From the NCBI GenBank assembly GCA_036417435.1, contig CM070901.1, positions 164,382,044-164,446,043 of the forward strand: DNA of 64,000 nucleotides, in the 5' to 3' direction. The number at the start of each line of letters is the position of its first letter. Position 1 is the stretch's first letter. The notes below the pieces were generated by a model. That model saw only the letters and a program-made list of their open reading frames with translations, had not been told where the DNA came from and ran no database searches. This document shows positions 10,036-31,190 of this stretch, piece after piece. Position numbers and translations under genes: made by a program. This DNA comes from Inia geoffrensis. Lineage: Eukaryota > Chordata > Mammalia > Artiodactyla > Iniidae.

Positions 10036-11852
10036 ATTGACGATTCTTGCCTAAATTGATTATCTACTTGAGGCTGCAAAATGGAGTTTCTCTAGTTCTC
10101 ACATTCCCTCTAGTATATTAGCTGGCATTCTTTTACAAAGAAAATCTTTCCTTCATCAAGTAGGAATGAACCGCAGCTCCTCCTAAAAAGAGAGGATAAA
10201 TGTTAAATTCTCTAAGGGAAGGTTTTTGGGTTTTTTTCTTTTTTAATGGGAAATTCTAGAACATGTTTGTATGCTGAGAGGATAATTCTTTGGAGAGGGA
10301 AAGACATGGTGCAGGAGAGGAGGTTACAGAAGGCGTGAAGTCCTAAAAAGGTGGGAGGATGTAGAGTGCAATTGGGGAAGGGGGAAAAAGGGTGGGAAGG
10401 GGGAGGGCAGAAGAAAGGGTGTGAACTGGTCATCTGGGCAGACATACAGGGCCAGCTTACTAAGAAATGCACCGGAGGGTTGCTGGGCCTGGTTAGCGTC
10501 CTTTGAATCTGGGTGCTGTAACTCTTGGCTGTCTGGCAGGTGGCTTTCTCCTCCTCACCCAGAGAAGGTGAATGGTTGGATTGCTGCAGGCCTGGGGCTT
10601 TCCAGGCAAGCACACTGGAGGGTGGCAAGGCAGGGCAGGGGCTTGGCAAAGGGGCACCATAACGACTGACCACAGAATCCAAGATAGTTGAAAACAGAAG
10701 TGAGAGTGGGAGAGTGATGGCTGGATGAGAAATGGATGGGAGGTCTCAGCAGCTTGCTGGGCCTTGATTTTTGGTTTTGGTATCAGTTTTCAGAACTGAT
10801 TAAAAGGAACACATGAGCGAGCGCAGGAGCTGTGAGCACTAAGGATAGTGGGGGAGGCCCTCCCTGTGGCCTCTTTGCCCTGTGCCCATTGTCTCCTGTG
10901 TCATACGGGGGGCACGTGCCACATGGAGGGCAAGGACTGGACCTGACTCCTATTTGAGCCTCCACCACCCAGCCTGCCACAGACTAGTGACAGGGAAGGT
11001 TGAGTATGATCGAACGAATGAATGAATGATAGCGAACACTTATACGGCACTTGCTATGTACCAAGCACTAGTCTAACAGCTCATCGATTTCTCTCAAGAC
11101 TTCTGTAACGTAGAGACTCACCATTTTACAGATAAAGAAACTGAAGCATGGAAAGGTAAAATAATTTGTCCAAAGTCACAGAGCTAGGAAGAGGCGGAGC
11201 TGGACTGCAAACCGGGCCGTCTGAGCCCACAGTCTGTGCTCCTAACCACCAGGTTATTCTGAATGGATGAATGAGAGCCAGAGACTCGGCCTATCTCTGT
11301 CCTGGGTGAAGCCACGTATATCTCGAGGTCAGAGCCCCGATCTGGTCAAGAGAGACCCCGAGACGATCAACAATGAACTGAGAAATACTCAGTTCTAGAT
11401 TGTGACAACTGCCATGAAGGAGACACACTGGGTGCCAAGGGCAAGAATAAAGGGACCTCCTTAGATGAGGTGGTCAGGGAAGGCTTCTCTGAGGAGGCAG
11501 CACTTCAGGCTAAGGATAGAAAGGAGCCAGTACTGTGAAAAGCCAAGGAAAGAGTGTCCTAGGAAGAGGGAATTGCATGTGAGAAGATCCTGAGGCAAAA
11601 AGTCAATGTAGTCTAGGAACTGAAAAGGATTCCAGCGTGGCTGAAAAGGAGGATGGCCGAAATGGACCTGAAGAGGTGGGCATGGGCCAGGTATGCAAGG
11701 CTTGGGAGGTCGTGGCAAGGCATTTGGATATATTATTCTTCCCTATTATTGAATTGTATTTTTGTTATTCCAAGCAAAATGGGAGGTAAGCCGTGAGAGA
11801 GCTTTAAGCAAGGAACTTATGTGGTCTGATTTGTATCTTAAAAGCAGAAGTA
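10036..11852. repeat. Intergenic with MIR and L2
   Basis: Unique sequence to about 10980, antisense MIR at about 11030-11260 and antisense L2 at about 11460-11850 (GAAGGCTTCTCTGAGGAGGC, AAGATCCTGAGGCAAAAAG). Confidence 0.6.
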
Positions 11853-12056
11853 GGGCTTCCCTGGTGGCAGAGTGGTTGAGAGGCCGCCTGCCGATGCAGG
11901 GGACATGGGTTCGTGCCCCGCTCCGGGAAGATCCCACATGTCGCGGAGCGGCTGGGCCCGTGAGCCATGGCCGCTGAGTCTGAGCATCCGGAGCCTGTGC
12001 TCCGCAACGGGAGAGGCCACAGCAGTGGGAGGCCCGCGTACCGCAAGAAAAAAAAA
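11853..12056 (+). mobile_element. CHR-2-like SINE
   Basis: Complete head-to-tail copy, with target-site duplication AAAAGCAGAAG at 11840-11850 and about 12055-12065. Confidence 0.92.
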
Positions 12057-12065
12057 AAGCAGAAG

Positions 12066-13399
12066 CAGTTCTGTTCTGTTCATTTGCTTATTCATTGATT
12101 CTTGAATATTTTCATTCATTCTTTAATTCTTACATTCAGTCGTTTAGTTTTTCATTTGGCTTTCATTTGTTTACCTATTAATTCCTTTGCTCCTTGATTG
12201 ATCCATGCACTCCTGTACCCAGAGAACCTGCCTCCCTGTTCCAGACCCTGCCTGGGCTCCAGGGGCATTGCCAAGAGCCAGGTCTAGTCCTTGGCCTTGA
12301 GGAAAACATATCCCACACCGCACACCCCAGGAAAATGATGCTGAGTGCTCAGCTGGGGATAAGAAGCCAGCCCTTGAAGGATGACAGAGCCTGATCGATT
12401 GGGGGATCCTCAGGGATGGGACCAGTCTCTTTCATGTCTGTGCTCCCGCAGCCTGACACCTGACAGGCAATGATAAATGTTTATTTGTTAACTGAACAGG
12501 TGGGACAATAGCCATTCAGGGAGTGCTTGATGGCAGAGGTGATGATGTCCAGGCAGGGTGACACCACCCTTCCCAAGTCCCTGCACCTCCACCTCCTCCC
12601 CTGTGTCTTCCTCCCCCCATCCTTCCTCCCATTATCCTAAGAGAAAGCCATTCTTACCTGCACCCCACTGTTCTCTGCCACCCCACAAGCATATTGAGAC
12701 ACACGTGAGCCCATGCGTGTGCACAGACACACACTGGCATTCAAACGCATCCCTGCTCATACACAGAAGCACATGTGCCTGCATAATGTGTCCCAGTTGT
12801 TGATTCCAAAATTGCAGTCATCACGTTCATTGCCTCCAATCACACACTCACACACACACACACACACCTGTTCTTACACACGCTCCCTGCCTCCCCACTA
12901 TATCCCAACACGCATACTTCTCGACCAAACAGCCCTCCCACACACATCTCTTCCTCCCCAGACAGGAGGGATTCTCCTGGTCCTGGCTGAAGGCTGATGA
13001 AGTAATAGTGGTGGGAGGGGGGATTGAACCCCAGGTTGAGGGGAGGTCAGGGACCCCCTGATCGTTGGAAAGGCTGGAACTGTGATAGAAGATGCTACTC
13101 AGTTTATCTAAAACTTGGGTGTGTGGGGGAGGCTTGACACCTCCCTGCTTCCTCAGTGTAGCCCAGTGACTGATCCTCTGAAAAGCAGTTTCCTAAGAGA
13201 AGGGTCTTCTGCTGCCCCCCACCGTCCTAGATCCCTGCCCCCCCAGCGCTCAGTCCCCAAGGATGGCAAGGTGTGGTGACTGGATCCGAAGTGGTCCTGG
13301 TGACAGCAGTCTGACGTCAACTGGCTGTGAGAATTTGGGTTAAGGTCTGTCCGCATCTTGTCCTCAGTTTTCTCAGCTGCAGAAGCGGGGTGGGGCAGT
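12066..13399. other. Intergenic upstream of the FGR distal island
   Basis: AT-rich CATTCATT text at about 12080-12180, a CA-rich block at 12660-12960 with a short pure CA run at about 12843-12867, and unique sequence. No gene seen. Confidence 0.5.
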
Positions 13400-13879
13400 G
13401 ATAGAGAAAAGCCCCTCTTAACCTCAAATGCCATGATTTTAAAAGAGCAGGTGCTTCTGGGTGTGAGGAACCTGCCCCTTTGGAGGGGGTCTTGGGAAGG
13501 TTGTGCTGGGGGTTCAGGTCTGGGGACAGGAGCCAGGGTGCAGGGGGAGGCCTGGGAAAGCCGAGCCGCGGGAACCCGGGGGGAGGTGGCAAATGGGGGC
13601 GGGAAGGCCTGGGATTTGAGGGCCCCTCCCCGCTGTGGGCAGCTGGCTTGGGGCTGGGGCGTGACTGCAAGTTCTCCCCGTCGCCACCGCCACCGCGCCG
13701 CTGCGGCTGCAATAAGAGAAGTCCGAGGCTGCTTCCTGCTCTCTGCCCAAAGGGGGCGGCGGTCAGAGGCGGGCAGCACCCCAGTTTTCTCGCCCCCACC
13801 CCCGTCGGTACTTGTGGCTGCTGGGAGCCCCGGCTGGCTAGCCCCGGGGTCGGTCAGAAGCGGTGTCCCCTGGGACCAG
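13400..13879 (+). promoter_or_regulatory. FGR: CpG-rich candidate FGR distal promoter and first non-coding exon
   Basis: GC- and CpG-rich DNA with CACC/CCGCC-type boxes (for example at 13680-13700) and no TATA box leads into a consensus splice donor, CAG/GTAGGT, at 13880. The site is 8 kb upstream of the FGR ATG on the same strand. Human FGR uses several alternative 5' non-coding exons spread over more than 10 kb, so this fits a distal FGR first exon. That link is inferred: no transcript evidence is available here and the transcription start is unknown. Confidence 0.45.
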
Positions 13880-14890
13880 GTAGGTGCAGTCAGGTGGGGC
13901 TGGATGGGCAGGCGGTGCCCCGCCCCCAGCCCGCCCTAGGCCCCAGGGTCCGGGTTGCTGGGGAGTGGGGGGACGTAAACTTGGGGAGGATTGCTGAGGG
14001 AGTTGAAGGCCAAAGCGACCCCGCTCTGAAAAGAGCCTGAAAAGGAAAACCGAGGAGACCTGGAGAGTGAAACTGGTAAAATTTGGGGAGGAGGATGAGG
14101 GAATATGGGGAAAGTAAACTAAAAGGACCCCCAAAAATGGTCTGGTGGGGAAAACGGAGGGAACCTGTAGAGACAGAATTTGGGAAGGGGGCTGAGTCGG
14201 GGGAGGGAAACTGAGGGGACCCCCACAAGGGCCTGGGAACCTTGAAAGCGAGAATTTGGGGAGAAGCTGAGGTGTCTGGAAGAGAGGAACTACTAGGTGG
14301 GGGAGCCTGGGAGAATCAGGTGAGGGAGTTTGCCAGAAAGGGGTCAAGGAGAACCATTTCTGGAGGACGCAGAACGTGGGGCGCAATTCCGGTGGTCCAG
14401 AAAGTCCCCCTATCCGGAATCGGCAGAAGTTGGGGGCGAAGTCTGTAGCTGGGAAGGGAGGGGAGACTGCCACGCTGCAGCCCCCTAGACTCTCCCGCCC
14501 AGCACAGGTGGGCGGGTCCCGGTTGGCTAGGGGACTCCTTCAACTTGCTGGAGGCGTGGGTTCCCGTTTCCTGGGGAAGTCCCCGCCCTCGGCAGGGATG
14601 GGCCTATCTGGGTGCCCCCTCCTGGCCCGCGGTGGCGGTCTCGGTCCACGTTCCTCTCGGGATCCGGGAATTGCTGCCCGCCCCGACGGAAATCCTGCCT
14701 TTGACCGCGATTGCAGGGAGGGGCTGTCTCCATGGCAACAAGAGGGCGGAGAGACCGAGCCCGGCGCTTGGCTGCAGCAGGACTCAGCGCCCGCGGTGCC
14801 CCCTTTGGTCCCCTCCCCTCTCCCCCCATTTTGGGTCCTCAGTCGGGGGCGGCCTGCGGGACAGAGGAGTAAGGCAATGATGCTCAGTGT
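13880..14890. promoter_or_regulatory. GC-rich continuation of the island with an RFX-like X-box
   Basis: Purine-rich on the + strand to about 14.35 kb, then CpG-rich from 14.38 to 14.88 kb. An RFX-like element, GTCTCCATGGCAAC, occurs at 14726-14739; its right half-site is perfect and its left half-site imperfect. Probably an intron-1 regulatory region of the distal FGR promoter. No convincing coding sequence is visible. Confidence 0.35.
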
Positions 14891-17800
14891 TCAGGGATCC
14901 TGAGGCGGGGAATCTGCATTCTCAGGGACTTAGCCAGACTGGGACCTTGATTGCTGTGTGACTTTAGGCAAGTTATGGGGCTTCTCTGGGCCTCATTTTC
15001 CTCATTTGAATTATGTAGGACATTATCTCTGCCCCTACCCAGCTGCCATCCCCCACCTTATCCCCAGTCATGAGAACCAGGTGCAAAAAGCAGTTTTTGC
15101 CCAGTGTGCTGGAGGGGTTAAGACTTATCACCCCTTCACTTTCTCAAAAGCATGGAGTGGGACCAAAAAGCCTGACAGGGCCTCCAGGAACCAGCACACA
15201 GCTGACTTCTAGTGAAATAAATGTTTGTGGGTCTGTTGAGGCCCCATACTGGGAAAGTCAGCAGGTTTGAGATATGTCCCCCACACCCCTGCCCCCCCCT
15301 TTTTTTTTGCTATTTTTTGTGTTTATGTTCATGGTATAAGCACTGGTTTGTCAGCAAGCTTTGCCATTCTCAATTCCAAATAATACAAAGTTCAATATGA
15401 GTTTTATGGAAACTTCATTTTATTGAAACCAGTGATCCCTGAGTCCTTTGGCATCCTTCCATCTGTGTGTGGTGGTGGGAGAGCAGGGCTCTGTTCCCAC
15501 TTCTAAGATGGGAAGATGGAGGTTTGGGAGTGAAAGACTGACAGGCCAGCAGTAGGGACCCAGAGTCCAGGGCATCCCGTCCCTGATGTGGTGGAGGAAG
15601 TAGCCAGAGATGAGGCCAGCGTTCCCCCCTGAACCCTACCAAGTCCCACGTAGCCCTCTGGAGGGGGGAGCGGGTGAGGAGGGGCGTGATGGAAGAAGGT
15701 ATGGGGTTCCTGGGCTTCATGGCTGGCACCTGCTCCCCAGTGGGTATGAAGCGGTGAGTGAGGGTGGAGAGTGTCTGTGGGTGTGCTTTGGGCTTTGAGC
15801 ATGGGCATGTGAGCATATGTGTGAGTGTTTGGGTGTTCTCTGCAGCCACCTGGGGCTGACGTGGCAAAGAAAGTGGCCAGTCTTTTGGGAGGATGGGTAG
15901 GGAGACCCCAGAACTGGGGAAGGAGGAGCCAGGGCCCTTCCTGCACAGAGCAGACCAGGCTGGGCTACCATGGGACCCCAGGGAAGTCTGGCCGCACAGT
16001 GGAATCTAGGCTCCTGTTCCCTCAGCTCCCCTTGGACCACCCATGGCTCCCATCCCCCAAGAATCTCCATTCCCTCAAGACCCCTATTTTAGAGGCTAAT
16101 GGGTAGGTTTTCAGCAACAGATGAGAAGAAATGGAGAAATTTCAGCTGACGCCCTCAGGGCCATGTGGAGGGGAAAGTGAGTGTGGCCCCTCTCCCCACT
16201 GCAGGCACCTGGCCCTACCGGGGTGGCAGGGTCAGACTCTGGTATGGCCTCTTAGCCCCTGGGTGTTCAGGGCCGGGGGTGATAAGGCCTCAAGCAGGAA
16301 TGGTGCGAGATGGTTGGAGGTCCTATGAGACGCGAGGGCCTCAGTGAGGGAGATGGGGGCTCAGTAAGGGCACTAGAGCCAGTGAGGGGTGGAGGGTCCC
16401 AGTGAGGGGTGGAAGCCTTCATCAGGGGTGTCAGGCCTTGGCGAGGGACCTGGTGCGGCAGGACTGAGACTTGGGCCTGCTCCTGGCCAGCCCAGAGACC
16501 TGAGGAGGAGCCGGAACTCTTGCTGGATGGTGGTTTCCTGCTGCTGTTCAGTCCCAGTTCCCTTTTGGTGAAATCCCCCAGGCAGCTAGGTCAGCTCAGC
16601 CCTCCCGCCGCACCAAGAGCACTTCTCTTTCTTCTCAGTCTTGCCACTCCTCCTCCCTCAGCCTCGGAGGGGGCTTCCTCAAGGGAAGGGAACAGAAGTG
16701 AAAGTTCACTGAGCAACTACTGAGTGCCCTGTGCTTTCAGGGGCTTGACCGCAGTTGATGCACAGAAGCAACCCCATGAGGTAGAGATTTAGATCCCTAT
16801 TTTCTAGGCGAAGAAACTGCAGCTCAGAGAGAAGTGAACTGACTTGCCCAATATCTCAAGCTAGTTGTCAGGCAGGGTAGAATTTGAGGCGAAATCTGTC
16901 TTCAGATCCCACAGGACGTCCTGTGTCTACATCAAAGCCCTGATGTGGCTCAAGAAAGATGGGTGAGCCTGGGGCTCCTATGTCCAGGAGTAGGGGTGGG
17001 CGGGAGGCAGGTTCCCTGCTGGGTGGCCAGCTGCCGTATGGCAGGGGTGGTGTGATCAGTTGGCCAGGAGCTGGGTAGGAAATATGACATTCACCAGTCA
17101 GGGACAGCATGACCTCCTGCTTAGGCTTTGGAGAGCATAGCCGGGAACAGAACTCTGGACCCAAATTAATAATCCTGGCTTTGAATCCCCTGTCTGCCTG
17201 TTCGACCTCCAGCAAGTGACTTCCCCCCTAGACACAAGAGGGAGGTAGACTGATAAATGGTCCCTGGGGTCATTCTAGCATATGGTTCTCAGCCTCACTC
17301 AGCCACACTGGGCAAGAGCCTTCCCAACAACTGCACAGAAGGTACAGATGCAAATACTGAGGCTCAGAGGGCTCACGTTATTCACCCAAGGCCCCAGAGC
17401 TGGGTAGGACCACACAGAGGGAGATGCTGAAGGTGGGAACAACATGGTGCAGGACTGGACCTCAGCTCGGACATCCACAAACTGATTTTGATCCACATCA
17501 GACTTTGGAAGCCAACTCCTGTCAACCAGGTGTCCAAGAGGCATGTTTATTAACAGACTCAACTCCCTGCAGTGACCAGAACACTTGTAGCCGTTCTCTG
17601 AGCTAGTGCCTTTCTGGTGTTAGCAGGCAGCCTAGATCAGCGCTGAGAAAAGAGAGACCTGGATTCAGATTCTAAGAGCTATGAAAATCAGTGATTGCCT
17701 GAGAGACGCTGGGCAGGTCACTTCCCCTCACTGGGCTGTAATGAGAATTCAGGGCATGTAGCACAGGGCCTGGCACACTGTAGGTGCTCATTAAGGTACA

Positions 17801-19642
17801 TACATTATTGTTTTCACAAGGACTTCAAAATACAACATTGCTTATGACGGGCTTTGGAGCCAAATTGATTGGGGTTGCATTTTAGCTTCCCCTTACTTGC
17901 TTGTGTAGCTAATCTTAGGGAAGTTATTTAACACCTTTGTGACTCAGCTTCTTTACCTGTAAAATAGGGGTAAAAATAAAACCTACCTCATAGGGTCACT
18001 AAATGAGATCAATCATGGGAATTGCTTGGCACTGAGTAGGTGTTTAATAAATTAGCATTTTAAAACTAATAGTCATTGCCCCCCCACCCCAGACTTTTAG
18101 GAAGTCAAATTACCCTCCTAGGAATTGGCGGCTGGTGGTTGAGATCAGAGCTAGGCGAGGACAGAGTCCTGGGGGGTTATTATCATGCAGAAGCCAAGCA
18201 GAGAGGACCCTACCTGCTCCCTTTCTCTTTTTCCTATCTTTAGCTCTTTAGTTCTCTGTCTCTGCCCCTCTCTTTCTCCGTCTCTGTCCCTCTCTGTCTC
18301 TCTACCTCTCATTTCTGTCTGTTTGTCTCTTCTCTTTGTTTCTTTCTGGCAGTGATATGCTGGAGCTAGCTAGCTGGTACTGGCTCTTGGGAACTGATTC
18401 TGCGAATCTCTTTCCAGCCCAGCGTTCAGGAAGTCACTTCAGTAACTTGAAATCAGCCATGGTGGGAATATTTGCACCATGGAAATCAGCAACTGCTACA
18501 AATCAGGGCCCTTTCCCCCCCTTTTCTTTTAAGTCAGTATACCAGGATACCCTCACCCCTGCCCCCGCTGCCTTGCCAGGGCTCTCCCTAAGCCCACAGA
18601 GCCTTCCGCCTCCTTCTCGGAAGCTGACAGTTTCTGAACCCACGTTCCACTCCAGGCATGCAGAATTCTGGGCTCCCCTTAGGCTGATTTGAAAACATTG
18701 TGGTAACAGGTACCTGTGTATTGTTGGAAGTGGCCTCATTGTATCTAAGTGGGTACCCAAGAGGTTGTATAAGTTTGTATCTCTTACAGAGGGGAGCTCT
18801 GTGTGGGTCTGTGACTCAGGGATGGGGGGGCTACATATATCTCTGTGTTTCCCTCTCGGGGCTCTGTGCACCTGTGCATGCTTGCAGGAATGGCTGTAAT
18901 CATCTGTGTCTGTGACCAGGCAATGGAGAGAAGTGGTTCAGATCCTGGAACCAAACGCCAGGATACATCATCTGTGTGACCTCGGGCAAGTTTCTAAACC
19001 TCTCTGTGCCTCAGTTGCCTTATCAATAATTATAATACTTACCTCGTAGAGTTGTCGTGAGAATAAAATGAGGTAATATATATATAAAGCGTTGAATGCA
19101 GTGGCTGGCACAGAGGAAGTGCTATAAATCCTCCATATGCTATTCTTTGGGAGAGGCTGTGTTTGTGTGCGTGTGTGTGTGTGTGTGTGTGTAGATGGGT
19201 GAGGGCTGAAGGTGTGTGTGTATTCACAGATGTCTGCATCTGTGAATCTATCTGTACAGAGGAGCTCAGAGTCTCTGTGTGAGGCGCTGCGTGTAGCTGA
19301 GGTGACGTGTGTGCATCTGAGAAGGTGTCGGGAGGGCCGTGTGGACCTGCGTGTAGGGCTCTGTGTTGTTTGAGATGTGCAATGTGTCTTCCTATGAGAA
19401 GACCTCCATTCTCACCCTATAACCTTTGTTTTCACCTTACCCCCATCTGTTTCCTCAGTGCCTGAAATCCCGTCCCTTAGCTCTAGATGCCCCCCACCCC
19501 TACATCTATTCTCTCCCTGAGTCTAACCAGCCCTGTAGCCCTTCAGTCAGTCCTGAGGTGAAGATCTCGGCAATGGCTTGGTGAACAGGGCCTATTTTGG
19601 GGCTCAAACCACAGCCTGCCTCACAGTTCACCACATGGGTGT

Positions 19643-19679
<37 letters not shown>

Positions 19680-20689
19680 GAGAATGGTTACAGTGGAGCA
19701 TGAGACAGGCTGGTGGGTCTAGAGTGGGAGTCAGGGCACTGATGTGACAGAGCCATCAGCTAAGCAGCTGGATCCAGTCGATCCAGGAAGGCTTCCTGGA
19801 AGAGGTGAGTAGTGCTGCATAGGAGGGGCAGGACCCATAGAGAAGAGGGGGAGGCTATCCATAAAGGGAACTGGACTTGGGAGTTGAGAAAAGCAAGACC
19901 GGGCACCTGTCCCAAGGATCCTTGGGCCCCTCTGGGAGAAATCAGGGTTCACTGGGTTGGTGAACCCTCTCATATCTCATATCTGAGGAAACCGAGCCCT
20001 CTCCCCAGCAGTTCCTCTCTGAGTGTTGCAATGGCAGAGTTTCTGGAGGGGCGTGGAGAGCCCTTGCTCAATGACCTGCCTGACGTGTCACTCAGAGTAC
20101 ACAGCTACCAGGAAAGGCTTGGCTCACTTAGGGGTTCCCCAAGGGACCCTGGTGGCTCTGGCTTCTGACCTGGGCCTTCCCCTGATGTGGGGATAAGAAC
20201 AAGCTCTGGAGGTAGGTGTCCACCTGCACTCAGCTACCAGATACAGTCCTGGGGTTGCCAGGGTTTACCCAGCCCAGGGTGGGAACAGAGGCAGCGCCCG
20301 GAGGCTGGGCTTGTTTTTAGGAGACAGTGACCAGAGGCCTGTAGTGAGCTGAGCAGGGCTTGACAGAAATCCTATTAGAGACATGGGTCTAACCCAAAGA
20401 TATGAGTGTGTGAGTGTACGAGTCTGTTAGCCTGAGAGGCAGCCTGTGGCGTGTGTGTGCCTGTGTGTGCTACCATGCATCAGAGCCTGGGCTCGTGTTG
20501 AGAGTTAGTTGTGTTGGTGTGTGGCAGTGCTGGTGAGCACACTCATGCAAGTGTGCACTGTGAGTACTGGTGTGTGACTGTGTGCTGCCATGGGTGCTAC
20601 TCTATGTGTTGGTGTGTCAGGTGGATATGAGTGCGAGAGGGCTGGTGTGGTGGCGTGTCCGGTCTGGGGGTGGATGTATAAGTGAGCCG
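14891..20689. other. Presumed FGR 5' intron region with MIR relics
   Basis: Mostly unique. MIR at about 16690-16900 (minus), 17130-17240, 17640-17830, 17835-18060 and 18925-19135 (plus). TG tract at about 19160-19192, CA tract at about 19649-19677, degenerate TG-rich text at 20400-20690. A minus-strand AATAAA lies at 15419. No conserved coding exon seen. Confidence 0.45.
15419..15424 (-). terminator. Candidate antisense polyadenylation signal
   Basis: AATAAA on the minus strand, with a CATAAA variant a little further downstream. It resembles the 3' end of an unannotated minus-strand transcript running through 16.1-15.4 kb. The hexamer alone is weak evidence. Confidence 0.2.
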
Positions 20690-20897
20690 GGGCTGTGGGA
20701 AGGAAACTGCAGGCAGAAGGCATGCTAGGGCCGAGCACAGGCCCCCTGGCTTCCCGGAGAGGACAGGCGCCGGCATCTGGCTGCAGGAACACTGGTAGAG
20801 ACTTCACCTTCCGTGTCCTCTGTCTCACCTTCAGGTCTCTGGCCCCTCCCAAGGACCATGCCGCAGCCCCACTGACCCAGGAGTAGGGGCCTGAGGG
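20690..20897 (+). promoter_or_regulatory. FGR: Candidate proximal FGR 5' non-coding exon
   Basis: A GC-rich block ends at a good donor context (GAGG followed by GTGAGTGG near 20898), about 1 kb upstream of the coding start. Its position suits the myeloid-type alternative first exons described for FGR. Only the donor supports it, so it is tentative. Confidence 0.25.
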
Positions 20898-21006
20898 GTG
20901 AGTGGGAGGAATGGGGACAGAGGGCTCTCAGGGTCAGGAAATGGGGTAGGGGTGGCCTTTCTGGGCCCCACAATTCCTCACAGCCCCCTCCTCCTACAAG
21001 GACTCT

Positions 21007-21019
21007 GTTGCTAGGTAAC
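21007..21019. promoter_or_regulatory. RFX-type X-box
   Basis: GTTGCTAGGTAAC is an almost perfect inverted repeat of two RFX half-sites, about 0.9 kb upstream of the FGR ATG. RFX-family proteins bind such sites. Confidence 0.45.
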
Positions 21020-21114
21020 AGATGGGGGAGACGGAATGAGGCAGCTTGAAAGGCCAGAGGCTGGACCCACGACAGGAAAAGGCCTTGATCCCCCTCTGCA
21101 GGGAAGCTCCAGGT

Positions 21115-21600
21115 GCAGGCACACAGCCCTCACACACACTTACACACAAACACACATTGATACATAGACATGCACACACACACAGAGACACACACATACC
21201 CACAGAGATAGGCACACCTACTTACACAGACCTACATACACAGATACACACACGCAGACAGGCACAAATACTCCCACTCAGGGCTATGCACACAGTCGTG
21301 ACACAGATACAGAGGCACCCACTCACACACACACACCTGCATGCACAGTCACACACAGGCACGCACATGAACGCTCACACAGAAACACATGCATACGTAA
21401 TACTCATACAGACGTGAACACACAGAGTCATCACATGCAATCAACATATACACACTCACATACACACACAGACGCAGACATTCACAATAGGCTGCACATA
21501 CACACACACACAGACACACACTCACCAGCAAACTCACAAATACTCAGAGATACACACACAAACACTCTGACGGAGTCATGGAAACCCAACACATCGAAGC
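21115..21600 (+). repeat. Degenerate CA-rich low-complexity block
   Basis: About 490 bp of imperfect ACACA/ACAGA/ACATA runs, just upstream of the FGR coding exon. No pure run exceeds about 12 units. Confidence 0.85.
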
Positions 21601-21778
21601 ACTAGGAGGCAAAAATATGTAAATGAACACAGCAACATCGTGAAGCAGAAAACCAGCCCCGTGGAGGAGACACATACTCTCTCCACACACACTAAGGCAG
21701 CTGGGGGGGTGGACACAACAGTGGCCCTGCCCCACCTTTATCCCTCACTAGGGAGGACACCCCCTACTCCAGGCCTGC

Positions 21779-21789
21779 GAGAGGAAGTT
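21779..21789 (+). promoter_or_regulatory. PU.1/ETS-like motif upstream of the FGR coding exon
   Basis: GAGGAAGT at 21781-21788 matches the PU.1 core and lies about 115 bp before the ATG. PU.1 drives myeloid kinase genes, so it could support myeloid FGR transcription. Single ETS motifs are common by chance. Confidence 0.25.
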
Positions 21790-21902
21790 GCATGACTGCG
21801 TGAGTGTGTGTGTGCTAGCGTGCGTGCATGTGTGCCTAGGGTGGCATATCTGGCAGGGGCCCCAAGTGAAGCATGCCCCCGTTCTGTAGCAGGGCACGTG
21901 GA

Positions 21903-30592
<8,690 letters not shown>

Positions 30593-31190
30593 CCTGTTTG
30601 GGCATCAACCACCTCTCTGGGGGTGCTCACCAGCCCTTCCAGTTGCCAGGGCTGTGGTCCCAAAGCCCCGCAGGCCTAGAACCTATAGAGTCCTAGCATG
30701 TGAGAGCAAGCAAGTTGCTTTTGGCATCATCTAGGGCAACCCGTTCATTTTAAAGATGAGGCAAATCAAGACTCAGAGATAATCCCTCACCAACTTTGGC
30801 CCCAAGCTCTATTTCTCCCTTTCCCACTTCCGCCCCTGCATGCCTCTAGTCTTCCTGTCTGCACTCCCCCCACAAAAGAAATGCTCAGGTCTTGTCTAGT
30901 TATTTATAAAACTGTATATCCTTTCCCTCACTTATCTCCTGTCCCTGCTTTCCTACCCTGTCATCCCACCGTGGTCTTGGCCCCCAGAATTCACCTCCAA
31001 CTCAATTCTCTCATGTCTGTAAGTTACAAAGAGAGGGAAAGACTTTGCCGGATCCCTTTCCCGCTGGGTGGATTCTGTAGTACAGGACTGAGGTCCAAGC
31101 CCAGGGTGAAGGAGAGTGTTGCTGAGGGCTCATCCCCTCTCTGAATCATGTGTGTGTTTACTGATTTTGTAAATAAGAAAAGTGACAATA
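30593..31190 (+). terminator. FGR: FGR 3' UTR and presumed polyadenylation region
   Basis: This is non-coding, low-repeat sequence after the FGR stop. No canonical AATAAA was seen. The best candidate is an A-rich AATAAG-type variant at 31172-31177, followed from about 31225 by a GT-rich stretch typical of a downstream element. A UTR of about 0.6 kb fits what is known for human FGR. The exact cleavage site is inferred. Confidence 0.5.

Noticed and set aside
1..21000. Search for IFI6, the usual upstream neighbour of FGR
   Set aside because: No IFI6-like hydrophobic ISG12-type sequence is visible on either strand, so it probably lies beyond the left edge.
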